DNA from: CBDFNC01 sp965249895
Lineage (GTDB): Bacteria > Pseudomonadota > Gammaproteobacteria > Enterobacterales > CBDFNC01
Assembly (NCBI GenBank): GCA_965249895.1
Contig: CBDFNC010000001.1
Span: forward strand, 682,001 to 746,000
Direction of reading: 5' to 3'
Length of the DNA stretch: 64,000 nt
Part shown: positions 1 through 8,912 of the stretch, one piece after another
Layout of the letters: each line of letters starts with the position of its first letter
How positions within the stretch are numbered: position 1 is the first letter of the stretch
Notes under the pieces: generated by a model
Database searches by the model: none
What the model was told of the DNA's origin: nothing
What the model saw: the letters and a program-made list of their open reading frames with translations, nothing else
Translations under genes and position numbers: made by a program

Positions 1-2174
1 TTGTAACCACGGGAGCGGGATTCCTGGGTCGCGGCAAATAACTCCCTGATAGGAGTGAAGATACCTGTGTAGGTTGCCGGATTGGATCTAGGGGTTCGAC
101 CAATAGGACTTTGATCAATATCCACAACCTTATCCAGATGGTCCAGCCCTTTAACACTCTGGTAAGGTGCAGGCTCGACACTGGTGGCGCCATTTAATTC
201 TCTGTGGGCGATACGGTAAAAGGTATCGTTCACTAAGGTTGATTTACCTGAGCCGGATACGCCGGTCACACAGGTCATCAGGCCCACAGGAATGTTCAGG
301 TCCACTTTTTTCAGGTTATTGCCTGTCGCACCTGTTAAGTTAACCCATTTATCACTGGGTTGAATTCTTTGCGCGGGAACTGAAATTTCTTTTCTGCCAC
401 TTAAATAATCCGCTGTCAGCGAGCCTTCAGTATCCAGGATATTTTGAATATTTCCCTGGGCTATCACTTCACCGCCATGTACACCGGCCCCAGGGCCAAT
501 ATCGATAATATGATCCGCAGTGCGAATGGCGTCTTCGTCGTGCTCTACCACAAGCACTGTGTTGCCCAGATCCCTTAAGTGGGTAAGTGTTTCCAGCAGG
601 CGTTCATTGTCTCTTTGGTGCAGGCCTATGGATGGCTCATCGAGTACATACATGACACCAACCAAACCGGCGCCAATTTGACTTGCCAGGCGAATACGCT
701 GTGCTTCACCGCCGGAAAGCGTGTCTGCGCTACGCTCCAGGCTCAGGTAATTCAGCCCGACGTTTACCAGGAAAGTTAATCTGTCGACGACTTCCTTTAA
801 GATCTTCTCGGCAATTTGCGCCCTTTGTCCGTGCAGCTGCAACTCGGCAAAGAAGATCCTGGCTTCACCTATGGCCATATTGGCCACCCGAGGTAAATTG
901 GTATTTTCTACAAATACATGGCGTGCTTCTTCCTTCAGGCGGCTGCCGCCACAGCTTGAGCAGCATTGTTTGCTGATATATTTGGTCAGTTCTTCCCGTA
1001 CTGAATTAGACTCGGTATCTTTGTATCTGCGTTCCATATTGGGAATAATGCCTTCAAAGGGATGCTTACGCTTAACCACATCCCCACGATCATTGACATA
1101 GTTAAACTCGATATTCTGCCGCCCGCTCCCTTTCAGTACGACCTTTCGTACTTTTTCAGGCAATTTATCAAAGGGGATTTCCACATCGAATTTATAGTGT
1201 TCCGCTAATGACTTTAGCATCTGGAAGTAATAGATATTACGTTTGTCCCAGCCTCTAATGGCGCCATCGGCCAGGCTCTTCTTGTGATCCGCGACTATGC
1301 GGGCTGGATCAAAGTATTGCTGTACGCCTAATCCGTCACAGGTCTGGCAGGCACCGGCAGGGTTGTTAAAGGAGAATATTCTGGGCTCCAGCTCCTGCAT
1401 GCTATAGCCGCAAGAAGGGCAGGCAAAGTTGGCGGAAAACAGCAGCGGCTCAGTACTTTCATCCATATAGGCGACCAGTACGGTGCCGCCGGCTAATTCC
1501 AGTGCTGTTTCAAAAGACTCGGCCAGCCTTAGCTGTAAATCGTCCCTTATTTTAAATCTGTCTACTACCACTTCTATGGTGTGCTTTTTATGCAGTTCCA
1601 GCTCAGGCGGATCGGAAAGGTCACACACTTCTCCGTCGATCCGGGCGCGGATAAACCCCTGGGCGCTCAGGTTTTCCAGCGTCTTAACATGTTCGCCTTT
1701 ACGTTCTTTCACCACAGGGGCCAGCAGCATCATTTTGCTGCCTTCAGGCAACGCCAGCACCTTGTCCACCATTTGACTGATGGTTTGCGCGTTTAACGGG
1801 GTATCGTGCTCAGGGCATCTGGGTTCGCCCACTCGAGCAAATAACAGCCTAAGATAATCATAAATTTCGGTAATGGTGCCCACAGTGGATCTGGGATTAT
1901 GAGAGGTGGATTTTTGCTCAATGGAAATAGCGGGTGAAAGGCCTTCGATATGATCTACGTCAGGCTTTTCCATCAGAGACAGAAACTGTCTGGCATAAGC
2001 GGAAAGGGACTCCACATAACGCCTTTGCCCTTCGGCATATAAAGTATCAAATGCCAAAGACGACTTGCCCGAGCCGGATAAACCTGTGATCACAACCAGT
2101 TTATTTCTGGGAATACTCAGGTTGATATTTTTCAGGTTATGGGTTCGTGCACCCCTGACTTCTATTTGATCCAT
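1..2174 (-). CDS. uvrA: UvrABC excinuclease subunit A, 3' part outside window
   Basis: UvrA is the damage-recognition ATPase of nucleotide excision repair; it loads UvrB at DNA lesions. Translation of the minus strand from the ATG at 2172-2174 begins MDQIEVRGARTHNL and reads open for about 724 residues to the window edge, against roughly 940 for the family. Visible are the first Walker A (GLSGSGKSS, residues 31-39), the first zinc module (CPSC, 20 residues, CQTC, near 1325-1420) and the first ABC signature LSGGEAQR (near 700-725) followed by DEPSIGLHQ. The second zinc module and the C-terminal signature/Walker B lie beyond position 1. I looked for a LexA box upstream of the start and saw none. 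Identification is certain; only the 3' end is missing. Confidence 0.98.
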   Translation of the reverse strand, partial: MDQIEVRGARTHNLKNINLSIPRNKLVVITGLSGSGKSSLAFDTLYAEGQRRYVESLSAYARQFLSLMEKPDVDHIEGLSPAISIEQKSTSHNPRSTVGTITEIYDYLRLLFARVGEPRCPEHDTPLNAQTISQMVDKVLALPEGSKMMLLAPVVKERKGEHVKTLENLSAQGFIRARIDGEVCDLSDPPELELHKKHTIEVVVDRFKIRDDLQLRLAESFETALELAGGTVLVAYMDESTEPLLFSANFACPSCGYSMQELEPRIFSFNNPAGACQTCDGLGVQQYFDPARIVADHKKSLADGAIRGWDKRNIYYFQMLKSLAEHYKFDVEIPFDKLPEKVRKVVLKGSGRQNIEFNYVNDRGDVVKRKHPFEGIIPNMERRYKDTESNSVREELTKYISKQCCSSCGGSRLKEEARHVFVENTNLPRVANMAIGEARIFFAELQLHGQRAQIAEKILKEVVDRLTFLVNVGLNYLSLERSADTLSGGEAQRIRLASQIGAGLVGVMYVLDEPSIGLHQRDNERLLETLTHLRDLGNTVLVVEHDEDAIRTADHIIDIGPGAGVHGGEVIAQGNIQNILDTEGSLTADYLSGRKEISVPAQRIQPSDKWVNLTGATGNNLKKVDLNIPVGLMTCVTGVSGSGKSTLVNDTFYRIAHRELNGATSVEPAPYQSVKGLDHLDKVVDIDQSPIGRTPRSNPATYTGIFTPIRELFAATQESRSRGY

Positions 2175-2214
2175 TTAAACACCCCAAAAGATACAGATAA
2201 GCGGGAACCAACCG

Positions 2215-2267
2215 GTAGGAGCCGAACGTGTTCGGCGAATACAGCGATCGCTACGTTCGGCTCCTAC
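2215..2267. repeat. Palindromic dispersed element, family A, short copy
   Basis: A perfect 15-bp inverted repeat (GTAGGAGCCGAACGT and its complement) flanks a 23-bp core containing the direct motif GTTCGGCGAA. It lies between the uvrA start and the end of the luxR-type gene. Relatives occur at 18704, 28733, 39314, 42924, 43244 and 54800. As RNA it would fold into a long hairpin. It resembles REP/BIME-type elements in size and position, but I cannot assign it to a named family. Confidence 0.8.
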
Positions 2268-2380
2268 AGATATTTATTGAGGTTGGTTCAAAAAGGATGA
2301 GTATCTCACAGAGAGTACTGGATGAATAGACAGTGTTAAAGAAAAAGCGGGGTTATCCATTTCCCCACTTAATATCGGTC

Positions 2381-3034
2381 CTATGCTGCTGCGGTTAGAT
2401 ACTCTCTCGCCCAGCTAACAGCCTGTAAACGGTTTTTAACTTTCAGTTTTTTAAATACGTTGTATAGGTGTGATTTCACAGTGTGCTCACTAAGAAACAG
2501 TCTGTCGGCTATTTGTAGATTAGACGCGCCTGTCATGACCTGTTTGAGGATATCCACCTCTCTTTTGGTGAGCTTATTATAAGATTTAAAGTTACTGTGT
2601 TCCTGCTTTCTGAAATGCTGTAGCAGAGCGCTCATTCCTTCTCTGGAGATCCAATATTGTCCCTTGAGGATCTGCTCGATACCTTGCTCAAGATATTTTT
2701 GTTGGGTGGACTGGGAGAAGATGCCACAACAGCTAGGCCAGTTAAGCATTAGTTCCTTTTCATTTTCCTTGCTGGCATTCAGTAGAATGACTTTTGAGGT
2801 AAAGGTTTTTTCCGATAGCAAGTTGCTCCATTCATGATAGTGAGCCGGTTGCACAAAATTAAGATCCACCAGAAACAAGTTTCCCTCAGTAACCGGAAAC
2901 CGATAGCGGCTTAAAACAGTCAGGTTATCCACCAATCGGATATTGATGTCCAGAGCTTCTTGCAGCCTCTCTATCAGGACCGATGAGGAGATAGATTTTC
3001 CGGCGATCAGATACATACAAGTGCTTGTTTTCAT
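2381..3034 (-). CDS. CsgD/VpsT-type LuxR-family biofilm regulator
   Basis: A 217-residue response-regulator-like protein with a degenerate receiver domain and a C-terminal LuxR/FixJ helix-turn-helix (LTKREVDILKQVMTGASN to about residue 205). It matches CsgD and VpsT in layout: an NWPxxxGxF segment before the linker, then LKGQYWISRE, then KSHLYNVFKKLKVKNR. The W-I-S-R at about residues 128-131 fits the W[FLM][TS]R c-di-GMP-binding motif of VpsT except for Ile at position 2. I chose the ATG at 3032-3034 (MKTSTCMYLIAG), preceded by AAGGG, over a TTG 18 nt upstream. CsgD/VpsT proteins activate matrix or curli genes; its position near an MSHA pilus locus suggests a biofilm role, which is inference. 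It could alternatively be a general LuxR regulator without nucleotide binding. Confidence 0.85.
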   Translation of the reverse strand: MKTSTCMYLIAGKSISSSVLIERLQEALDINIRLVDNLTVLSRYRFPVTEGNLFLVDLNFVQPAHYHEWSNLLSEKTFTSKVILLNASKENEKELMLNWPSCCGIFSQSTQQKYLEQGIEQILKGQYWISREGMSALLQHFRKQEHSNFKSYNKLTKREVDILKQVMTGASNLQIADRLFLSEHTVKSHLYNVFKKLKVKNRLQAVSWAREYLTAAA

Positions 3035-3332
3035 TATTCCAACCCTTAACAATCCCTATAATGCGAACTAGAGTAATATAAATATCAAAAAAAAGTGAAG
3101 TATTAAAAAAGTACTAGATGAGATGGGGGGCGGATTTATTTTTTTTTACTGACTTATTAGTCATTGAATCTAATGATTTTTTAGTTCTTTTTAACGAGTA
3201 GAAAGCACACTCTTTAGGCCAGCATTTAGAATTAATCAATACTGACTTTTTTGTTAATTATTGGCTGTTGTTCGTTTTGTTGCTAGCTCATGTTACCATT
3301 TGCCGCTTGTTTTGGCCTCGATCTCCTACGTT
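3035..3332. other. AT-rich divergent regulatory region
   Basis: About 300 bp separate the divergent regulator and yajR. The region is strongly AT-rich, with A and T runs at 3086-3096 and 3136-3150, and has no credible coding potential. It presumably holds the promoters of both genes, but I could not pick -35/-10 pairs with confidence. Confidence 0.5.
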
Positions 3333-4697
3333 ATGGAAGCAAAAACCCTTAATCCAACTGAAAAAAAAGCGGCAGTTTCCTTGGCCCTGGTATTTGGTCT
3401 CCGAATGCTGGGATTATTTATGATCATGCCGGTATTTGCTATTTACGGTCAGGAGCTGGAAGGCTACTCACCTTTATGGGTAGGCTTGGCTATTGGTGCT
3501 TATGGATTAACCCAGGCTTTGTTTCAGATCCCCATGGGGTTGTTGTCGGATAAAATAGGTCGCAAACCGGTTATCTTTATCGGTCTGATTATATTCGCCA
3601 TAGGTAGCCTGGTTGCCGCTTTTTCTGACAGTGTTTATGGGGTAACCCTGGGGAGGGCGCTGCAGGGATTAGGCGCCATTGCCAGTGCAATTTTAGCCCT
3701 GGCTTCCGATATTACGCGGGAAGAGCACAGACCCAAAGTGATGGCAATAATAGGTATTTGCATCGGCTTGGCTTTTGCCATTTCTATGGTGGCTGGACCC
3801 GTGCTGGTTAAGTTTGTCGGTCTGCAGGGGTTATTTGGTCTGACGGCGGTATTGGCCCTGTTGGGGTTGTTGGTGGTTAAGTTTGTGGTGCCAGAAGTGG
3901 TGCACAAAGCCCCCCTGGGTGAGACCATGGCGATGCCAGCCTTGTTTGGTAAGTTGCTAAAAGATCCACAATTACTCAGGCTGGATTTTGGCATCTTTAT
4001 TTTACATATGACCCTGACGGCAACCTTCGTCGCTCTGCCTTTGCAGTTGGTGGCTGCGGGGTTGGATGTGGGCGATCACTGGATGCTTTATTTTCCGGCG
4101 TTACTGCTTTCCTTTATTTTGATTGTGCCCATGCTTATCGTCGGGGCTAGAAAGCAGGTGAATAAACATTTTTTCCTGTTTTCCATCGGGTTAATGGCTG
4201 TCAGTTCGCTGTTGATGGCGCAGGCTGACAGCAGTATCTGGCTGCTGTTGGTCGCTATTTTGCTTTATTTTACGGCGTTTAATTTTCTCGAAGCGTCCTT
4301 ACCGGCGTTTATCTCTATGATGTCACCCGCCGGCGCTAAAGGTAGTGCCATGGGGATTTATTCAAGCTGCCAGTTTATGGGAGCTTTCTGTGGTGGTGTG
4401 GCCGGAGGAGCCATGTATCACGCTTTTTCTGCCGAAGGATTGTTTCTACTTATAACCTGTTTAATGGTATGCTGGTTGATTATTTCGCTGGGCATGAAAA
4501 ACACCGGCAAAATACGCACACATGTATTATCTGTTAAAGTAGAGGGCGGGAATGAAGCCGAAAAATTGGCATCTCGGCTGATCGCTTTAACTGGGGTGAT
4601 TGAAGCGGTTGTCGTACCGGAAGAGAAGACGGCTTACCTGAAAGTCAATCACCAAGAATTTGAATTGAGCCAGGCGCATGCACTGGTGAACGCATAA
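3333..4697 (+). CDS. yajR: YajR-type MFS transporter with C-terminal YAM domain
   Basis: An inner-membrane major facilitator protein of 454 residues, the same length as E. coli YajR, with about 12 hydrophobic helices. Motif A appears as GLLSDKIGRKP after the second helix, and GRALQGLGAIASA lies in helix 4. The last ~65 residues (from TGKIRTHVLSV) are soluble and match the ferredoxin-like YAM domain that distinguishes YajR from other drug/H+ antiporters. The substrate is not known. I start at ATG 3333 (MEAKTLNPTEKKA); an upstream TTG would add 24 residues unlike the family. ssb follows after 20 bp, so the two may be co-transcribed. Confidence 0.92.
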   Translation: MEAKTLNPTEKKAAVSLALVFGLRMLGLFMIMPVFAIYGQELEGYSPLWVGLAIGAYGLTQALFQIPMGLLSDKIGRKPVIFIGLIIFAIGSLVAAFSDSVYGVTLGRALQGLGAIASAILALASDITREEHRPKVMAIIGICIGLAFAISMVAGPVLVKFVGLQGLFGLTAVLALLGLLVVKFVVPEVVHKAPLGETMAMPALFGKLLKDPQLLRLDFGIFILHMTLTATFVALPLQLVAAGLDVGDHWMLYFPALLLSFILIVPMLIVGARKQVNKHFFLFSIGLMAVSSLLMAQADSSIWLLLVAILLYFTAFNFLEASLPAFISMMSPAGAKGSAMGIYSSCQFMGAFCGGVAGGAMYHAFSAEGLFLLITCLMVCWLIISLGMKNTGKIRTHVLSVKVEGGNEAEKLASRLIALTGVIEAVVVPEEKTAYLKVNHQEFELSQAHALVNA

Positions 4698-4717
4698 TAG
4701 TAATGGGAGTTTAGGAT

Positions 4718-5362
4718 ATGGCCAGTCGCGGCGTAAATAAGGTTATTCTGGTTGGCAACCTGGGACAAGATCCCGAGGTGCGTTTTATGCCAAATGGGGG
4801 CGCGGTGGCCAATATCACCCTGGCAACGTCCGAATCCTGGCGTGATAAGAACACAGGTGAACAGAAAGAGAAAACAGAATGGCACCGTGTCGCTCTGTTT
4901 GGCAAGCTGGCGGAGGTGGCCGGCGAATATCTACGTAAAGGTTCACAGGTATATATTGAAGGTCAACTGCAGACGCGTAAGTGGCAGAATCAAAGCGGAC
5001 AGGACCAATATACCACGGAAGTGGTTGTACAGGGCTTTAACGGTGTAATGCAAATGTTAGGCGGTCGTCAGGGTGGCGGCATGAACCAGTCCCAAGGTCA
5101 AAACATGGGCGGTGGTCAGCCAATGGCACAGGCTCCACAGCAACAGCAACAGGGACAGCAAAGTTGGGGACAGCCTCAACAGCCAGCGATGGCGCCGGCG
5201 GCTCAGCAACAAGGTTTTGCTCCTAAACAGGCTCCTGCAGCGCCACAGCAGTCAGCTCCACAAGCAGCGCCACAGCAGTCAGCTCCTCAGCAAGCGCCAC
5301 AACAGGCTCAGCAAAGTTATAATGAGCCACCAATGGATTTTGATGACGATATTCCGTTTTAG
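4718..5362 (+). CDS. ssb: Single-stranded DNA-binding protein
   Basis: SSB coats single-stranded DNA during replication, recombination and repair and recruits partners through its acidic tip. Residues 1-110 form the OB fold (MASRGVNKVILVGNLGQDPE start). The linker, about 115-205, is low-complexity and unusually rich in Gln, Pro, Ala and Met, with repeated QQSAPQ and QQAPQQ blocks; the tip is PMDFDDDIPF. At 214 residues it is longer than E. coli SSB (178), the extra length being all linker. The start has GGAG 8-11 bases upstream. A strong hairpin terminator follows the stop. Confidence 0.98.
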   Translation: MASRGVNKVILVGNLGQDPEVRFMPNGGAVANITLATSESWRDKNTGEQKEKTEWHRVALFGKLAEVAGEYLRKGSQVYIEGQLQTRKWQNQSGQDQYTTEVVVQGFNGVMQMLGGRQGGGMNQSQGQNMGGGQPMAQAPQQQQQGQQSWGQPQQPAMAPAAQQQGFAPKQAPAAPQQSAPQAAPQQSAPQQAPQQAQQSYNEPPMDFDDDIPF

Positions 5363-5379
5363 GAAACATCAGTCTAATC

Positions 5380-5419
5380 AATAATAAAAAACCCCTTTAA
5401 TAGGGGTTTTTTATTATTC
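5380..5419 (+). terminator. Intrinsic terminator after ssb
   Basis: A long symmetric stem (AATAATAAAAAACCCC, loop TTTAAT, then the complement) ends in a GGGG TTTTTT run 17 bp after the ssb stop. The symmetry would let it work in both directions. Confidence 0.92.
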
Positions 5420-5502
5420 AGGTATAAAACTGAGGCCCCTGTCATTAAGCAGCTTGTTTTGGTTTCACTGTTGTTCCATTAATCGGTATGCTTTGTAATT
5501 AG

Positions 5503-5667
5503 TTAGTGTCCATTCTGAAACGTCTACTCTGTCATTCCCTCGCACGAGGGAATTCAGCGGCCTGACAGCTAGCTCGGTGCCCGCCCTAGGCCACTGAATT
5601 CCAAGATGTAGGACCACCAGAAAGCTGACAGTGACGGGATAGCTGAGATAGTGGTTGCTAACTTTTA
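5503..5667. repeat. MITE-like element, family B, degenerate copy
   Basis: It begins TTAGTGTCCATTCTGAAAC, the terminal sequence seen at 23626 and (inverted) at 23853, and contains the family's GTCATTCC...CTCGCACG core and a 'GACCACCAG' block shared with the 23904 copy. The right end is poorly preserved. No transposase is present, so it would be non-autonomous. Confidence 0.6.
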
Positions 5668-5957
5668 GCTATGGCGAAACAATAAATTTTGATTTTTCAG
5701 AGTATGTTAGAAGAATACACATAGGAACAGGCAGACGGTCTTGTGTGTTTGCAAGGAGCTGAACTTTCGCGGGTTTCACCCGCACCTACTAGCTCTTGAA
5801 TATAGCGCCTGGTTTACCTTAGTCGGCGTTTCAAAATAGCACTTGTTAACTACCTGCCGAACGCCAGCAGGCAGAGCCAATAGATTTGTTTATGCTTGAG
5901 TATCCAGGGAAGAGGATAGCCGGCTATGTTCAACCGTATGCAGTATTAGGGATAATA
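5668..5957. other. Non-coding leader region of csrD
   Basis: No gene is visible in these 290 bp. There is a small hairpin (GCGGGT-TTC-ACCCGC, 5769-5783) preceded by AAGGAGCTGAAC, which looks like a decayed family A element. A csrD promoter must lie here or upstream, but no convincing -35/-10 pair stands out. Confidence 0.4.
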
Positions 5958-7868
5958 ATGAAGTTCACCGACAAACTTGTTGCGTTTATTACTGTGTGTG
6001 TGATTGCTGCGGTATCGCTGGTGGTGCTGGGCGGCTCACTCAGTTTCCGGCAACTGGCGTTTAAACACCAGGAGATCAAAGTAGGTGCGGTGATCGAAGT
6101 GATCGATAAGCAATTCAACAGCCTGTCTGGTGGGCCCGAATTTGCGGCCTGGTTGCCTAATCTGCTAACCGCACACTCTATCATCAGCCTTGAACTAGCT
6201 AATGATAAAGAGGTGGTGTACAGCTATCGTAGTGCGAATAATTTGGAGCCGCAAGAGCTACTTATTAGCTACAAATATCACCTGCAATCTAAACCCGGTT
6301 TTTTCGTAAAAGTGGATGTAGAGCGGCCCTTTAAACAGCTGCAATACTCCATGGATTCCATGTTCGGTTTAAGTGCCGGTATTTTCACCGTTGTGTTTGG
6401 TTTAGTGTTTAGCATCCGTTGGTTGAAGCAACAGTTTATCGGGGCAGAGCAACTGGAAAAGCGTGCCCAGGCGATCCTGGTCGGCAAAGTGAAACAAAAT
6501 GCGTATGGGAGTGACAGGGAGTGGCCCCCTTCGGCCAGTCAGGCCTTTGACTATTTAATCCATCAACTGCAGGATGCCCAGCAGGAGCGGAGCCGGTTCG
6601 ATACTTATATTCGCAGCAATGCCTTTATTGATGAGAAAACTGGGTTGGGTAACCGTTTGGCGTTTGAAAATCGCCTGGAAGTGGCTTTACAGGATGAGAG
6701 TGTGGCCGCTGGTGCTGTTTTACTGTTGGATCTGGTAGAGCTGGAAGAGTTAAGTCATCAATACGGCGCCAGCCAGGGCGATGAAATCATAGTGGAAGCC
6801 AGTGAAATATTACGCAGTTTCTGTGGCCGTTTCCCGGGGGCGTTTTATGCCCGTTATGCAGGTGCTCAATTTGCGATTTTGATCCCGCAAATGAGCATGA
6901 AGGAGATTGAGGATCTCGCAAACCAGTTGTGTAAGGTGCTATTTAAACTACATTTACCAGACACCGAGCGGTTGGACAATTTCTTCTATGTTGGGGTCAC
7001 TAATTACAGACTAGGGGACGAACCCATGGAGGTGATGGATGAGGTGGATAAGGCATCAAGGGCCGCTCAGCTACAGGGACCAAGTGGGTGGTTTATGTTT
7101 GATAAAGATGGGCCCATGCCAGACATTGCCAAAGGCACGATCCGTTGGCGAGCTTTACTGCAAGGCGTGCTGGATAAGCGTGCCTTAATGGTCTATATGC
7201 AGCCTGCTTTTGATGGTGTCGATGGCCGGGAAACCCATATTGAGCTCCTGGCTCGGATCTTTGATGAAAATGGTAAGTTGCTGCCTGCCGGTGTATTTTT
7301 CCCAATGGCGGAAAAGGTGGGGTTAACCTCGGCCATAGATAAAGAGATGACGGAAAAAGCGTTAAGTCTGTTACGTCGGCGTGGCGAGTTAAGTGTCCCC
7401 ATTTGTCTAAACCTGACAGCTACCACTCTAATCGACCAGGATTTTCGGATCTGGTTGCGTTATGAGTTGATGCAAATCCCGAAAAAGCTATTGGATAATT
7501 TGATCATCGAAATATCTGAAAGCCAGGTTTCACGCTATAAAGAGCAATTGTTAGGCCCTATGGCGGCCCTTAAAAAGCTGGGTTGCAGGCTGGCGGTGGA
7601 CCATGCGGGTCAGGATGTAGTCAGTACCCAATACATCAAAGAGTTTAATATCGACTTATTAAAGCTACACCCAAGCCTGGTTAGGGATATTCAATCTCGT
7701 CAGGTTAACCAGCTTGCGATTCGAAGTTTACTGGGGGGGTGTGGAGACACTAATGCCAAGGTTGTAGCTGTGGGTGTAGAAAAGCAGGAAGAGTGGCTTT
7801 TTCTACAGCAGCTGGGGATTTATGCCGGTCAGGGACATTTCTTTGCCTCACCTCAAAAGTTGTCCTAA
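5958..7868 (+). CDS. csrD: CsrD/MshH-type degenerate GGDEF-EAL protein
   Basis: A 636-residue inner-membrane protein at the head of the msh locus, where the family is also called MshH. It has an N-terminal membrane helix (residues 5-28), a periplasmic segment, a second helix (about 132-155), then GGDEF-like and EAL-like domains. Both catalytic motifs are lost: the GGDEF position reads AGAQF (301-305) and the EAL position reads ELL (429-431), so neither c-di-GMP synthesis nor hydrolysis is expected. E. coli CsrD is likewise degenerate and promotes RNase E decay of CsrB/CsrC RNAs, raising free CsrA; the same role here is inferred from family. Start at ATG 5958 with AGGGA upstream; a start at 5886 would add 24 non-conserved residues. 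Confidence 0.9.
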   Translation: MKFTDKLVAFITVCVIAAVSLVVLGGSLSFRQLAFKHQEIKVGAVIEVIDKQFNSLSGGPEFAAWLPNLLTAHSIISLELANDKEVVYSYRSANNLEPQELLISYKYHLQSKPGFFVKVDVERPFKQLQYSMDSMFGLSAGIFTVVFGLVFSIRWLKQQFIGAEQLEKRAQAILVGKVKQNAYGSDREWPPSASQAFDYLIHQLQDAQQERSRFDTYIRSNAFIDEKTGLGNRLAFENRLEVALQDESVAAGAVLLLDLVELEELSHQYGASQGDEIIVEASEILRSFCGRFPGAFYARYAGAQFAILIPQMSMKEIEDLANQLCKVLFKLHLPDTERLDNFFYVGVTNYRLGDEPMEVMDEVDKASRAAQLQGPSGWFMFDKDGPMPDIAKGTIRWRALLQGVLDKRALMVYMQPAFDGVDGRETHIELLARIFDENGKLLPAGVFFPMAEKVGLTSAIDKEMTEKALSLLRRRGELSVPICLNLTATTLIDQDFRIWLRYELMQIPKKLLDNLIIEISESQVSRYKEQLLGPMAALKKLGCRLAVDHAGQDVVSTQYIKEFNIDLLKLHPSLVRDIQSRQVNQLAIRSLLGGCGDTNAKVVAVGVEKQEEWLFLQQLGIYAGQGHFFASPQKLS

Positions 7869-7991
7869 ATAAGAGATTTTATTTAGCTTACGTTCAGCTA
7901 GAGTATGGCATCCTTAGAGGGGTGGCTGCGTTAGCATAATGAGCTAGCTGGACGTTCTTAGTTATTTTTCCAAGGGTAGGGTATGCTTGTG

Positions 7992-8022
7992 TTGACTAAT
8001 TATATTTTTCTATTTTTACAAT
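7992..8022 (+). promoter_or_regulatory. Candidate sigma-70 promoter for the msh assembly operon
   Basis: TTGACT (7992-7997) and TACAAT (8017-8022) are separated by 19 bp, slightly long, in an AT-rich gap 15 bp before mshI. It would drive mshI and the following tightly packed genes. Confidence 0.5.
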
Positions 8023-8036
8023 AGCTTACCAGTATT

Positions 8037-8912
8037 ATGCTGAAGCGATTTTTAAGGAAGAAAAAAGTGAACCAGGAGGTCGGCGTTTATTTTCGTCCCG
8101 ACTCCGTAGCCGTGTGCTTTTTTGCCGGTGATAACACCCTGCATACCTTTCAGGAAGTGGTTCCCTCTTCGGATGCTTGGGCTGGGGCCTTACAGTTATT
8201 GGTTAGTCGCCACAAACTAAAGCGATATCGGGCCAAGGCTGTCGTTTCCAGTGATTTTTACCAGCAATTACAAATCGAAAAACCTAAGGTGGCCGATCAT
8301 GAATTAACCGGGGCACTGCCTTTCGCCATTCGCGAACTGGTATCTGACTCGATAAATGATCTGGTAATGGATTATTATGACGTACCACCTGTTCCCATGA
8401 TGCCATCCAAGCTTAATGTTGTCGTTAGCCAAAAAGCGGCTATTAAGCACTGTATTTATGCCGTTGCTAAAGCGGAATTGGATCTACAACATATCAGTGT
8501 TGAAGAGCTGGCGTTAGCTAATTTGCTGCAGCAAGAAAACGAAACGTTAATGTTGGTTAACCAGCAAAATGGCGATGAAGTGTTACTTTCAGTGGTCAGA
8601 AATGGGGCTTTGCATTTTAGCAGGCGCTTAAGGGGCTTTAGAAGCCTGGCCGAGAGTAAGGCTCAGGATCTGGAGGGGGCTTTACTCGATAACTTTAGCC
8701 TGGAATTACAGCGCTCCCTCGATTATATAGTTGCTCAGCTAAAGCTGGCGGACGTGAGCCAGGTTTTACTCGCCATTCCTTGTGATGACCCCGAATTATT
8801 AGCCAGCCGCCTGACCGAGACCTTGGGGCGTAATGTTCAGGTGTTTAAGTGGGCAGGGCAATTACCGGACTATAATATGCTTCCAGCCGTAGGCGCTGTG
8901 GTGGAGGTGTAA
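8037..8912 (+). CDS. mshI: MSHA biogenesis protein MshI (PilM-like)
   Basis: A 291-residue cytoplasmic protein of the PilM/actin-like class that forms the inner-membrane alignment platform of type IV pili with PilN- and PilO-like partners. It starts MLKRFLRKKK, then EVGVYFRPDSVAVCF, the first beta-strand of the fold, and has no membrane segment. The stop overlaps the start of the next gene (TAATG), a sign of translational coupling. No good ribosome-binding site precedes the ATG, which may mean a short leader from the promoter at 7992-8022. Assignment rests on sequence style plus the conserved msh order. Confidence 0.88.
   Translation: MLKRFLRKKKVNQEVGVYFRPDSVAVCFFAGDNTLHTFQEVVPSSDAWAGALQLLVSRHKLKRYRAKAVVSSDFYQQLQIEKPKVADHELTGALPFAIRELVSDSINDLVMDYYDVPPVPMMPSKLNVVVSQKAAIKHCIYAVAKAELDLQHISVEELALANLLQQENETLMLVNQQNGDEVLLSVVRNGALHFSRRLRGFRSLAESKAQDLEGALLDNFSLELQRSLDYIVAQLKLADVSQVLLAIPCDDPELLASRLTETLGRNVQVFKWAGQLPDYNMLPAVGAVVEV

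Noticed and set aside
2175..2230. LexA (SOS) box upstream of uvrA
   Set aside because: uvrA is often LexA-controlled, but no CTG-N10-CAG palindrome is present near the start.
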